Shown one piece after another: positions 1 through 9,400 of a stretch of 40,738 nucleotides of DNA; position 1 is the first letter of the stretch, and each line of letters begins with the position of its first letter. The notes below the pieces were generated by a model. The model saw nothing but the letters and a program-made list of their open reading frames with translations. It ran no database searches and was not told where the DNA came from. The DNA is from Glycomyces algeriensis (lineage in GTDB: Bacteria; Actinomycetota; Actinomycetes; Mycobacteriales; Micromonosporaceae), in the NCBI RefSeq assembly GCF_027622855.1, contig NZ_JAPZVR010000004.1, positions 1-40,738 on the forward strand. The letters are read 5' to 3'. The translations under genes were made by a program, and so were the position numbers.

Positions 1-2
1 GC

Positions 3-212
3 ACCACCCTGTTCCGGCCCCTGCGCCAGGTCATCGAATCGATCAACCAGACCTTCAAAGCCCAGCTCGACCTCGAACGCCACAACGGGCGCACACCCCA
101 AGGAGTATGCGCCCGAGTCACCCAACGGATCCTCGCCCTGACCGCCGCCATCTGGCACAACGACCAACAACGCCAACCAGTCCTACGCTCCTTGACCGCC
201 TACGACCACTGA
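3..212 (+). pseudogene. IS982-family transposase, C-terminal 69 residues (cut by window edge)
   Basis: Frame 3 reads open from the window edge to a TGA at 210-212. The translation contains RVTQRILALTAAIWHN followed by RSLTAYDH at the very end, which is the typical C-terminus of actinobacterial IS982-family transposases. This enzyme family carries out cut-and-paste movement of its own IS. The catalytic DDE residues would lie upstream of the window, so it cannot be told whether the full gene is intact. A candidate right end of the IS is the sequence GGAATCAACCATCTAG at 219-234, but the opposite terminus is not visible, so this is only a guess. Family call made from memory of the motif. Confidence 0.75.
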
Positions 213-297
213 CCCCAAGGAATCAACCATCTAGGCCGCCGGTGCCATCCGCCGCCCGGGACGCGAAGGGGGTGTTCCGGGCGGCTCACTTTGCCGC

Positions 298-375
298 CGA
301 ATCCGGTAGCGGTTCAAGCGGGCAGCGACGAAAAGGTCGCGAGCGGCGAAAGGCTCGCTGCGGCTGCCGGATTCG
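298..375. repeat. imperfect palindrome with nested hairpins
   Basis: CGAATCCGGTAGC at 298-310 pairs with GCTGCCGGATTCG at 363-375 with one mismatch. The enclosed 52 bases can form smaller hairpins (GCGAGC at 339-344 with GCTCGC at 353-358; alternatively GCGAC at 325-329 with GTCGC at 337-341). It could be a MITE-like or REP-like unit. It overlaps one copy of the dispersed 25-26 bp repeat. Confidence 0.55.
311..336 (+). repeat. dispersed ~26 bp repeat, copy 1
   Basis: This copy begins GGTTCAAGCGGGCAGCGAC and ends AAAAGG. It is a diverged relative of copies at 387-411 (same strand) and 15053-15077 and 15128-15153 (opposite strand). The shared pattern is GGTTCA, then GGC(A/G)GCGAC, then a purine-rich end. 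Confidence 0.6.
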
Positions 376-386
376 ATCAATGCGGC

Positions 387-411
387 GTTCAATCGGGCGG
401 CGACAAAGAGG
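387..411 (+). repeat. dispersed 25 bp repeat, copy 2 (perfect inverted match to 15053-15077)
   Basis: The 25 bases from GTTCAATCGGGC to CAAAGAGG match the reverse complement of 15053-15077 at every position. The two copies therefore face each other across the DUF222-HNH gene and its insertion. Confidence 0.85.
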
Positions 412-517
412 ACTGAGTCGGGGCGGGTGTGCAGTGCGGCCGTCGGGCAGCGTCGTGAGAGCTTCCTGTTGCGGCCCAAGGCGGTACGTGGCACAACTGG
501 GGCAGACATCGATGCTC

Positions 518-573
518 CTCAATGGAATATTCACCCCATTGAGTGATGACACCACAACACCAATGTGTCATCA
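518..573. promoter_or_regulatory. two abutting hairpins upstream of the HNH gene
   Basis: CTCAATGG (518-525) pairs perfectly with CCATTGAG (536-543). Directly next to it TGATGACAC (544-552) pairs perfectly with GTGTCATCA (565-573). They lie 68 bp before the ATG at 641 in a locally AT-rich stretch. They could be an operator, an RNA structure, or recombinase-recognised ends; the sequence does not decide. Confidence 0.5.
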
Positions 574-640
574 TTGAAATACGAACAAGGAATCGAAAAC
601 CAGCAGTTTATTCGAGAAAAGCGGAAGGGAGGCGAGACCG

Positions 641-2185
641 ATGACCACTCCAGCCCACCCCGTCGAGCGGCACTCCCGAGCTGCCGCCCTCCGCTCGGCC
701 CTCGATACCGCCGCCGCTGCGATCAACGCCCAGCACGCCCAGGTCCTCACTGCGGTCATCTCCATGAAAGAGGAGAACCTCCACCGCTCCGAGTTCGGCT
801 TCTCCGCCCTCCGCGACCTCCTGGTGTCCCAGTTCGACTTCCACAACCGCACGGCCGCTGACATCGCCGCGATCGCCCGCCTCTCCAGGAAGTTCTCCCT
901 GCTTGCCGAGGCCGCCACCTCTGGGGCGGCCCGGATCGACCAGGTCGCCTTCGCCGTCCGCCAGCTCGACCAGACCCCTTCAATGCGCCTGTTCGCCCGC
1001 ACCCCCTTCCGCACTCCGGTGGCCTCGCCCTTCGACCCCGCGGTCCAGTGCGCCACCCCTGAGGCGATGATCGCCCAGTACTGCGCCCACGCCTCCTTCA
1101 ACGAACTGCGCCGCCACCTCGATGAGCTGTGGGCCTCGATCGCCGAAGAAGCCGAACTGTTCGACGAGCTGGGTGCGCAGTCGTTGCAGCGCTTGGAGCT
1201 GACCGAGACCGGCAACGGCATGTGGCACCTGGACGCCGACCTCTCCGAGGCAACCGGCAGGCTCCTGGAGAAGTACCTGCAGACCTCCTGCCCTCCCCCG
1301 CGCGCCGATGAGGCCGACGAGACCGGGCTCCTGCCACCGGCCGCCAACCGGCATGCCGAAGCCCTCCACCAGTTGCTCGCCGGTTACGGGTCCTCCCCGC
1401 AGGCCGCGACCCGGCACGGCCACACCGCGACCCTGGACCTGACCGTCGACATCGAGACGTTGCAGGGCAAGGACACCGGCCGCCTCCCCCTCCTGGAAGG
1501 CGCCCCGATCAGCGTCGCCCGCGCCCGCCTCCTCGCCTGCGAAGCCGGAGTCATCCCCTCGGTCTTCAACTACGCCACCGGTGAAGCAGTCGAACTGGGC
1601 CGAGCCCTGCGACTCCCCAACACCGCACTGCGCCGCAAGCTTGAACTCGAGCAACCCGAAGGCTGCGCCTGGACCGGCTGTTCCCGCCCGGTCGCCTGGA
1701 CTGAAGCCCACCACATCCAGCACTGGTCAAAGGTTACGGATTTACGCCCTACGTTTGCCCTGGTCAAAGCCTATCATCGCCCAAACTCCCCGATAATTGT
1801 GATGCGCACCACCAAAATGAGCAGCCATCTGCAGGAATTCATACAGTATGAATGGCGGATGTCGAGAAGCGGGCCGCCTGGACACGCGCCACTGGGATCC
1901 CAACATGCCGGGGGCGTATCTCTTCCACCCCAGGATGGCCAAGCTGATACCAATCCCTACTTGTTTGGCACGATCGATATCCCACCCACCGCGAGTGAGA
2001 ACATTCGGGCGAACGCGAGCCGGACATCTGGGTCCCTATCGAGTCGTTCCAGCGATGCGTACCTCTGCGGATCGATATCGATCGTGGCGACCCCGCCAGA
2101 ACCCCTGCCGACAGCATCTGAGAAGAGGACAAGGCATCGGTATGCCCGCACGGCCCCATCCCTCTTTTCGCGAAGCAGCGACTGA
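641..2185 (+). pseudogene. DUF222/13E12-family HNH endonuclease, 5' part, interrupted in the HNH motif
   Basis: The ATG at 641 has a good ribosome binding site (GGGAGG, nine bases upstream). Residues 1-362 (641-1726) are a normal DUF222 (13E12 repeat) protein: an alpha-helical N-terminal domain, then the first half of an HNH zinc-finger nuclease, CAWTGCSRPVAW followed by EAHHIQHW. The expected continuation, a Gly-Gly, Asn, Leu-Cys, His-His series, is missing. After Trp362 the frame runs through unrelated, low-complexity sequence to a TGA at 2183-2185. The missing half is found in the same phase at 14483-15151. Joining Trp to Trp rebuilds a 583-residue protein with a complete CxxxxC...HH...LCxxHH motif. 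The reading frame as it stands would give a 514-residue protein lacking the nuclease active site. Family members are common multicopy genes in actinobacteria; their cellular role is not settled. Confidence 0.85.
1727..1956. other. left end of the insertion, no assignable gene
   Basis: Short frames exist on both strands (for example a 66-residue minus frame at 1742-1942), but none has a good start signal or a recognisable motif. The plus-strand translation contains locally protein-like pieces such as RHWDPNMPGAYLFHPRM at 1886-1936 that change frame, which suggests decayed coding sequence. Confidence 0.4.
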
Positions 2186-2346
2186 AGGATGACGAAGTCT
2201 TCCTTAACCTGACTGCGAAGGCTCTCGACAGAGCTCCATCGAGTCGACCAGCTTCGGCCCTCAGCCTCCAACTGGAGTTCGAGCAGTGTGTCGAAACTGA
2301 TCTGGCACACCCGGAAGTCCAAGTCTGTCAAATGAATCCTGGACAT
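1957..2346 (-). CDS. hypothetical protein, candidate orphan immunity protein (129 aa)
   Basis: The minus-strand frame starting MSRIHLTDLDFRVCQISF is preceded by GGAGAGG about ten bases before its ATG at 2344-2346, so I prefer this start to one further upstream. The 129 residues read like a soluble globular protein, with a helical middle (LRSQVKEDFVILQSLLREK) and no signal peptide or membrane segment. I do not recognise the family. It lies downstream of the RHS toxin and its own immunity gene, on the same strand, as extra immunity genes do in polymorphic toxin loci. The immunity role is inferred from position only. Confidence 0.55.
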   Translation of the reverse strand: MSRIHLTDLDFRVCQISFDTLLELQLEAEGRSWSTRWSSVESLRSQVKEDFVILQSLLREKRDGAVRAYRCLVLFSDAVGRGSGGVATIDIDPQRYASLERLDRDPDVRLAFARMFSLAVGGISIVPNK

Positions 2347-2791
2347 CGGTTCAGTACCTCTCCAATACCTCGAAGTTGACCGGTGTTTCGGAATCGATAT
2401 CCCCGCTTCGGATCCTATTAACGAGTTCATCCAAGCGATGATGACCGCTAAGAATATATCGTTTGCGCTACGCCAGACTTCGATAACTACCGCATATCGA
2501 TCTCGGAGCTCATTAACAAGGCATTGGTCAGCGGTCGCACAACGCCACGAGCGCCCCTCGGGACTGATCGCCACGGGCGTGCTCTCAGTCGAGGAACTCG
2601 GCGATCCGCAAGCGGTCAAAGGATGGGAGCTGCTCTGCGCCATTGACCCGGTCTTCTTCCGACTCACCTTCGAAGACGGATCGGACTTCGAAGTCCGGAT
2701 GAATCCGGGCGATGAGACCAAAGCATTCGAACTTGCCGAGTACACCGGAGTACTTCTGCCCGGAACGCGACCCTCGACCTCGGTCTCCTGA
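2342..2791 (+). pseudogene. possible frameshifted remnant gene
   Basis: Plus-strand translation is protein-like in pieces that fall in two frames. ASDPINEFIQAMMTAKNIS (about 2399-2456) and KGWELLCAIDPVFFRLTFE (about 2618-2674, with further sequence to a TGA at 2789-2791) are in one frame. DFDNYRISISELINKALVS between them (about 2477-2533) is in another. This could be one gene with two compensating frameshifts. I see no clear start codon with a ribosome binding site. The gene orientation is opposite to the RHS operon. Product unknown. Low confidence that this was ever a gene. Confidence 0.3.
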
Positions 2792-2891
2792 CCTGAACCG
2801 CCAAGTGCCGCAGCAGTACTAAAGACTCCAAGAACCAAAGCCGCTGTGCTTTGAAGTTGCTCCATTGAACTGAAATCGCGCACAAATAAAA

Positions 2892-3380
2892 TTACAGTCG
2901 TAGAAATCCCTGAAGTTTATTTTTCAAGTAGTGACTATTTCGGCATTCAGGGTGAAATTTTCCAATCAATCTAAATGAATCAAAAACCGCGCTCGACGAC
3001 AGTTCCGCAATCTCGCCAAGTGAGCAAACGGCTACTTCTTCCACGTAGCTCGCCTGGATGTACACCAGCTCATTTCGGAGTTCAAAGGAGAACCACAGAT
3101 CCATGTTCGACAAACTAGTCAAACATTTCCCTGTTCGGTTAAGTTCTATCTCCACCCAGGACAACATGAACGCGAAATCGAATAGCGAGACTCCAATTCC
3201 TCTTCGCGAAAAGTCTACTCCCCCAAGGATGAGCTCATAATTGATGGTGAAATGGTGCCAGAGAAATCCAGCATCACTCAATTCATTCCATCCAACTATT
3301 TCGCCCCAAGGATTATTGCGAGGGACCCAGTCGGCATCCCACGAAGAATCCGATCCCACCGGGGTGATCATCAGCCACAT
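2892..3380 (-). CDS. putative immunity protein for the RHS toxin (162 aa)
   Basis: The gene begins at an ATG at 3378-3380, with GGAGG seven bases upstream and only 25 bp after the RHS stop codon. A longer reading frame extends into the end of the RHS gene but lacks a comparable start signal. The product (MWLMITPVGSDSSWDADWVP...) is acidic and cytosolic-looking, with no signal peptide, as expected for a protein that neutralises a toxin inside the producer or a neighbour. It is much more AT-rich than the RHS core, matching the toxin tip it follows. The order toxin then immunity, same strand, tight spacing, is the hallmark of polymorphic toxin systems. I do not recognise the family with certainty; the middle (DFAFMLSWVEIELNRTGK) faintly resembles DUF7878-type proteins. 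Confidence 0.7.
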   Translation of the reverse strand: MWLMITPVGSDSSWDADWVPRNNPWGEIVGWNELSDAGFLWHHFTINYELILGGVDFSRRGIGVSLFDFAFMLSWVEIELNRTGKCLTSLSNMDLWFSFELRNELVYIQASYVEEVAVCSLGEIAELSSSAVFDSFRLIGKFHPECRNSHYLKNKLQGFLRL

Positions 3381-3405
3381 CAATTTCCTCCAAGTATATA
3401 ATCGA

Positions 3406-6400
3406 TCACCCTGCCGAGTTCCACGTTGGATATGCGGTGGATAGGTTTCCATTCGCGTCGAATGCGAGTTCGATCGTATATTGCCCATTGTATCCGATAT
3501 TGTCGTCAAACTCATATCGAATCAGGAATCCCTCACGGGGATCAGATGAGGATCGCGGAGTTCTGGTTCCATTTTTAATCGCTTCATCGATCATCTTTCT
3601 AAATTCTGACTCCGTTATGTCATCTGCGAGCACATTCCCCATATCGCCACTCTGATGATAAGTTCCGCCTGCCTTGTGATCATCCCAAGCATGGTTAAAG
3701 GCGCCATCTGAGACCGTACATTTTGTTGCCTGATTGTGCACCAGGATAGAATCATCATTTGCCGTAATGAAGTAGGTATGAAGACCTTTGACACTAAGAT
3801 TGAAGGTGTCAACATCAACCGCGAAATGGCTGGTTTTGATGATTTCTACCCAAGTACCATCAATGCTTTTCAGCCACGATCCCACTTGCAAGTCACTTGC
3901 ATGGGACCACGACTCCTGGGAGCCGCTTAGCTCAATCTCCCAGAATGCGTGTCCGGCAGTAGCGGTGATTTGGGCGTCGCCTTTACCGTCGCCGTCAGTG
4001 TCGACTTCGATGGTGACCAGGTTGCGGAGTTGTTCCGGGGTAGTCATCGTGTCGGAGACGACCGCGGTGACAACTTCGCCGGTGGTTACATCTTGCGCAA
4101 GGACTTCCTCGCCTGCCTTGACCTCTTCAATGGGTTTGACGGTGCCGTCGGCCATGACGACGAGGGTCCCTGCGACGAAGCTGTTGCAGGCCTTCGTCGC
4201 CCCTGCTGCTACGTCATCGCCGTAGGGGAGGAGTTCATCCGCATACTTGAGGATCAGGTCGCCGATGAAACCTGCCAATTTTCCCGCACCAGGCACGAAT
4301 CCGACTACAGCAAAGATGCAATCAGTCCAATTCGGGTCATTCGCGCAATTGACTGCATCCTCAACAGTCAACGTATAGACAGCCTGGACGATCCCACTGA
4401 GTAGGAATGCTCCGAAATCTAGGATGCTCCCGGAGGTGCCGCAGCCTGCGCTGATGGGCCCTTCACCGTCGAATGTTGGTGATGAAGGGACGCAAGCGGA
4501 AGTGTTGTTCCCTGGCGATGACGGCGAGTCTGGAGCATCCGGAGCATCGGGGGTGGGGCTTGTACCCTCGTCGTCGTTGTCGGGCCAGTGCCAGCCGGTG
4601 CATCCGAATGGTGTGCCTCCGCAATAGGTGGGGACCATGCCCGGGATTGGGGCTTCGGCGCTTAGACCGGTGGGGTCGGAGAAGACGAGTGGGTTGTTGA
4701 GGGCGTAAGCGTAGCCGTTGAGTTGTTGGGCGTCGGCGTAGTCGGCGATGGGGTCGACGGAGATGAATCGGCCGTAGATCGGGTCGTATTCTCTGGCGCC
4801 GATGGTGGTCAGGCCGAGGTTCTTGTTGTCGATGCCGCCGATGAATCCGCGTTCGTCAGGCCAGGTGTCGGAACCGTAGGTGCCGTCGCGTTCGACCCAT
4901 GCGGTGGCGGAGCGGTCGTTGCCGAACGGGTCGAAGCGGCGGACTTTGGTGGTGAGGGTGTTGCCGTTGACGATCCATTGGCCGGTGCCGTGGTGGTCGC
5001 CGGAGAGGAACTGGATGTCGCCCTTGCCGACTCTCACGGCGATTGCGGATCCGCCGTGGGTGTAGTAGCGGGTGGCCTGTTTGACGCCGGTGGTGGCGTT
5101 GTAGTGCAGTTCGTATCCGGCGACCCAGGCGGTGATGTCGCCGTTGGGGTCGATGCGGGCGATGCGCTTGCCCTGGGCGTCGTCGAAGAACTGGGTAGTG
5201 GCGTCTTCACCCTGCTTGATGGTGTCGAGGCGCCCTGTGGCGGTCCAGTCGAGGAGGGCGAGGTCGCCGCCGCGGTCGATGGAGGTGGTGTAGCCAGCTT
5301 TGTCATAGGTGAACGCGGTGCGCTCGCCGCCATTGGCGGTGGAGGTGACCTCGCTGAGGGCGTGCGGGTGGTCGCCGCGTGCGGCGGGGAAGGTGTAGTC
5401 GTAGGTGGTCTGGCTGCTGCCGTTCCACCGGTTTTCGCTGGTGCGGTTGCCGGTGAGGTCGTACTCGTAGGAGGACCAGTAGTCGGCGGGGCCGCCGATG
5501 ACGCTGGCGCTGGGGGTGGTGGCGCAATCGCCGGTGCCGGCTTGTGACCAGGCTTCGGTGAGTCGCCGGTGGTGGTCGTATTGGAAGCACTGGGTCTCAG
5601 GGGCGAGGGCTTCGGAGGTGTGGACCGGTTCATCGGTGATGGAAAGGACGTTGCCGGCGTCGTCGTATTCGTAGGAGAGAGCGGCGATGCCGTAGTTGGT
5701 GCCGTCATATTCCCCGGCGGTGTCCTTGTCGAAGTAGAACTCGGACAGGCGCCCGGTGCCTTCTTCGAAGATCCAGGTCTGCCAGGCCTGCCCGGAGGTC
5801 CCGCCGACATCGGCGGGGTCGCCGAGGCGGCGCTGGAGCAGCTGCCCGTACGGGGAGTAGGTCGCTGCGTCGACGTAGACCTTCGCGGCACCGAAATCGG
5901 GGCTTTCGCCGATCACGCGGGTGGGTTGGCCCATCGCGTTGTAGTGGTAGCGCATGGTTTCGGGACGCAGAGAGCCGACGCCGTTGGCGCGGGAGGTCCG
6001 CAAGCTGCCATCAGGATGGTAGGAGTAGACCTGCCAGTACTCCCCGGCGAGCGCCCCCGCGGTGGAGGGCAGGTAGTTGACGATTTCGATCGGCCGCCCG
6101 GCGTCGTCGTATTCGTAGACCTCGTCGGTCCAGGCTTTGCCGCCGATCCAGTTGGTGGAGGTATGGGGCAGGCCGAGGCCGTTGACCGCGGTGTCGTAGG
6201 TCCATTCCGACAAGAGCGTGCCACCGGTGCCGACGGCTCCCTCCCACAGCTCGGTCTTGCGCCCGAGCTCGTCGTATACATAGGCGAGGGTCGTGTCTTC
6301 TTCGGTCGTCCTCGTGGTCGTGGTGGAGATGACCTGGTCCGCCGCGTTGTACGTGAGGTCAGTGTGGCCGCTGTCGGGGTCGTCGGCGGCGATCTTTCGT

Positions 6401-9400
6401 CCGCGCAGGTCGTAGGTGAACGTCCATATGTTCTGGGCCGGGTCGGTCACGGTCTCAAGCAGTCCGGCGGCGGTGTAGTCGTAGCTGGTCGTATCAGGGG
6501 TGCCGGTCGGTGTGTTGCCTAGGTAGCGGTGGACCTCCACAGTCCGCCCCAAGGCGTCGGTGAGGGTGCCGGTCGCCGACGCACCGTCAGGCGGTGTGGT
6601 CGTTTCTTGCCAGTAGTCGTCGTTGCCGCCGTATGCAGTGGTGATGCGCCACTGCTCGTCGTCTTTGACGACGAAGATCTGGTCGGTGATGCGCCCGGCT
6701 CCGTCGTAGACGTATTCGGTGCGCGAGACGTCGTTGGAGCGAGAGATGCGCACCAGGTCCGCGGTGGGCCCGGAGTCGTTGTTGAAGCTCGCACCGGATT
6801 CGTAGATGACTTGGCCGCGGGAGTCGTACTCGGTCTGGGTGATCAGGCGTCCACCATAGGTTTCGGCCTGGGTCTGGCGGGGACGCATGAGAGCGTCGAA
6901 TATCTGGACCTCAGTGAGGTAGGACTGGTCCCAGATCATCGTCTCGGTGGTGGTGGTACTGGGGGCGATGTCGGACACCGTGTAGGCGAACTTCAGGTTG
7001 GGCACTGCGCCACCGGTCTGGGACTGGCCCGGGAGCCAGACCGCCGTGCGGCGCCCGAGCGCGTCATAAGTGGCGCTCGTGACCTCCCCGTTGACACCGG
7101 TCGCCGACAGCACGCTACCCCACGCGGGCGCGAGCACGCCGATCTCGATATGCCCGAGAGGATTCGTGGTGGTCATCTTGGTGACGGGCCCCGCACCGGC
7201 AGGGGTGTAGACGATGCTGGTGGTGGCGCCGAGTGCATCGGTAGTGGTGATCTGCCGCCCGAGCGCGTCAAACGTTGAGGATGCAAGGGTCGCGTAGACC
7301 GGGTCCGCATCCCAGTGGTCGAGCGTCTCGGCCTTGGTCATCTCTCCGTAGGTCGGTGCTGCGCCGAAGGCTTTCCCGTCGTAGTAGGCGCGGACGTCAC
7401 CGACGATATCGCCCGGGCGGGAGGGGTTCTCTGTACTGCAGGGGACTGAGACGGTCTCGATCCGTGAAGGTGCCTGGAGGATCCACTTCGCGGTGTTGTC
7501 GGCGAAGGTGGTGTGCTGGCAGCGTTCATCGCCGCTGGTCGCGGTGTCGCCGAGGGTGCTGACTTCGGTCGCGCGGCCGTAGTCGTCGAATTCCGTTGTG
7601 GTCGTGCGAGTGGTGCGCCAAGCGGTGGTCGATAGTTTTGTATCGGCTTCGACTTGGCGGGGGGCGCTCATCCAGGCTTTGAGATCGCCGCCGTCGTGGG
7701 TTCGAGTGCCGGTGTTCCGGGTCCAGTACTGGGTTGTGGTCGAGCCGATGATGGTGGAGCCGTCGTAGACGATTTGCTCCCAGACCTGCCCCGCGAGGGC
7801 CTCATGGTCGGCGATGGTGTCGCCGCGGGTGCTGGCGAGTGTCACCGAACGTTCGCTCCCGTCAGGGAGCGGCTGGCCGTTCATGCCGCGGTAGTAGCGG
7901 GCCGCAGATCGCAAATGCGGTTCGGATCCGGCGGGGTCGCCGATCAGGGTGGTGACCTGGCTGTACCCGCGCCACTGGTTGTAGGTGCGGTCCTCGTCCT
8001 CGGTGAACTCGGAGTCGTCCCAGGCCCACAGCGCACTGGTGCCACCACCGGCAGTGGAGTACTGGTAGCTCGTCCAGACCGTTGCGGATTCGCCGGTGGT
8101 GTCGGTTTCTGCCACTTGGGTGACGACGTACTTGTGGAAGTAGGCTTCGACCGAGTTCATCGTGCCCTCGGGGACATACGATGCCGGGTAGCAGCGTTTG
8201 GTGTTGTTCTCGGCCTGGGTAGGCAGGTTCCCTTGCCCGCAGTCAGGCTCGGAGTAGTTAACGGTGGTCACGCCACCGGATTCGTTCTTGATCGATGTCA
8301 GGCGCGGTCGCTGGATCGAGGGGTTCGCCGACCCGTCGTCGACGCGGTTGGGCATGAACGTGCCGCCGAACTCGACGGCCGGCAAGGTAGCGGTGCCGCC
8401 GACGTGACCGGTGTGCTGGATCGAGGACAGCCACAGCACCACTTGTGACTTGTCGCCGTAGGCCTTGAACTTGTGGGCGAGGGTCCAGGAATCGACGGTG
8501 TCGAACACGCCGCCGGCGGTGTTCCAGACTTCGGTGGTGATCTTCGAGAGGCGTTTGGTGGAGAAGAATGCCGGCGCGTACTGCTCACAGCCGGTCCCTG
8601 AATCGCATTGCAGGTCCCAGGGGATGTCGGGCCAGCTCGATTCCTTCGGGCTACCGGAGGTGTTGTAGCAGTTGCTCAGGCACCGGTCGGCAGCGATCAA
8701 CTGCACGCGCCCGGTGGGTTTGACAGTGGGTTCGCCAGAGCGCAGCCCATACTCGATCCGCTTCAACCAGCCCGCCCGGGTATAGGCGACCGCGGCCGCT
8801 TCGCTGTCGACATTCGGGGAGTAGTAGCCGGTCTCGGTCCCGTAGACGTACCGGGTCATGTTGCCGCGCACATCGATGACCTGGTCGAGCATCCACCGGT
8901 AGGCCTGCGCGCAGCGCGATGCGTCAAAGTCGTTTGCGGTGTAGCAGGGCTCCCCGGAGTGGTTGCCGAACACCGGCACCGTCCACCGCGAGGCTGTGGT
9001 GGTGGGGTCGGCGGCGAAGAGGTACTGAGTGCCGTCGGTCGTGGTGATCTTCCACCGCTCGGTGGTGGCATTCGAGCCGTTCGCTGCCGCGCCGAGCTTC
9101 TCGATCCGCCAATTGGCGTCTGATGCCGCCCGCCACTCACCGGTCGCATCGTCGAGCACCAGTGGCGTGTTCGTTCCGTTCAGCGACATCGTGATCGACG
9201 GAGAATCCCCATCCCAGCACAGGTCACCGGTGGGGTCCTCACCGTTGTTGCCGTCTTGCTCCGCCTCCGATCCGCAGGCAGCGTAGGTCCGTTCGATGAA
9301 CCCCGGCGAGTACCCCCACCCGTCGCCGATCCATGAGGCCTGGTTGTTCGTGCCCGAGGTCAGGCCGTCATGGGTCGCCGAAGAGTACGACAACGACAGA

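Larger units (their letters stand above)
213..640. other. hairpin- and repeat-rich spacer upstream of the DUF222-HNH gene
   Basis: I see no convincing gene here; the short reading frames have repeat-driven composition. It holds a possible IS end (219-234), a palindrome pair at 298-310 and 363-375, two copies of a dispersed repeat (311-336 and 387-411), and two back-to-back hairpins (518-543 and 544-573). A strong ribosome binding site, GGGAGG at 626-631, precedes the ATG at 641. Confidence 0.6.

Noticed and set aside
1742..1942. 66-residue minus-strand frame at the left end of the insertion
   Set aside because: No ribosome binding site or recognisable motif; other frames there look equally plausible.
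3381..3515. Longer start for the immunity protein inside the RHS tip
   Set aside because: The ATG at 3380 has a good GGAGG site, while the extension has none and is antisense-free overlap with the toxin coding end.
4723..7278. Several plus-strand frames of 250-320 residues opposite the RHS repeats
   Set aside because: They are Gly/Val/Ala-rich reflections of the YD repeats, with no start signals.
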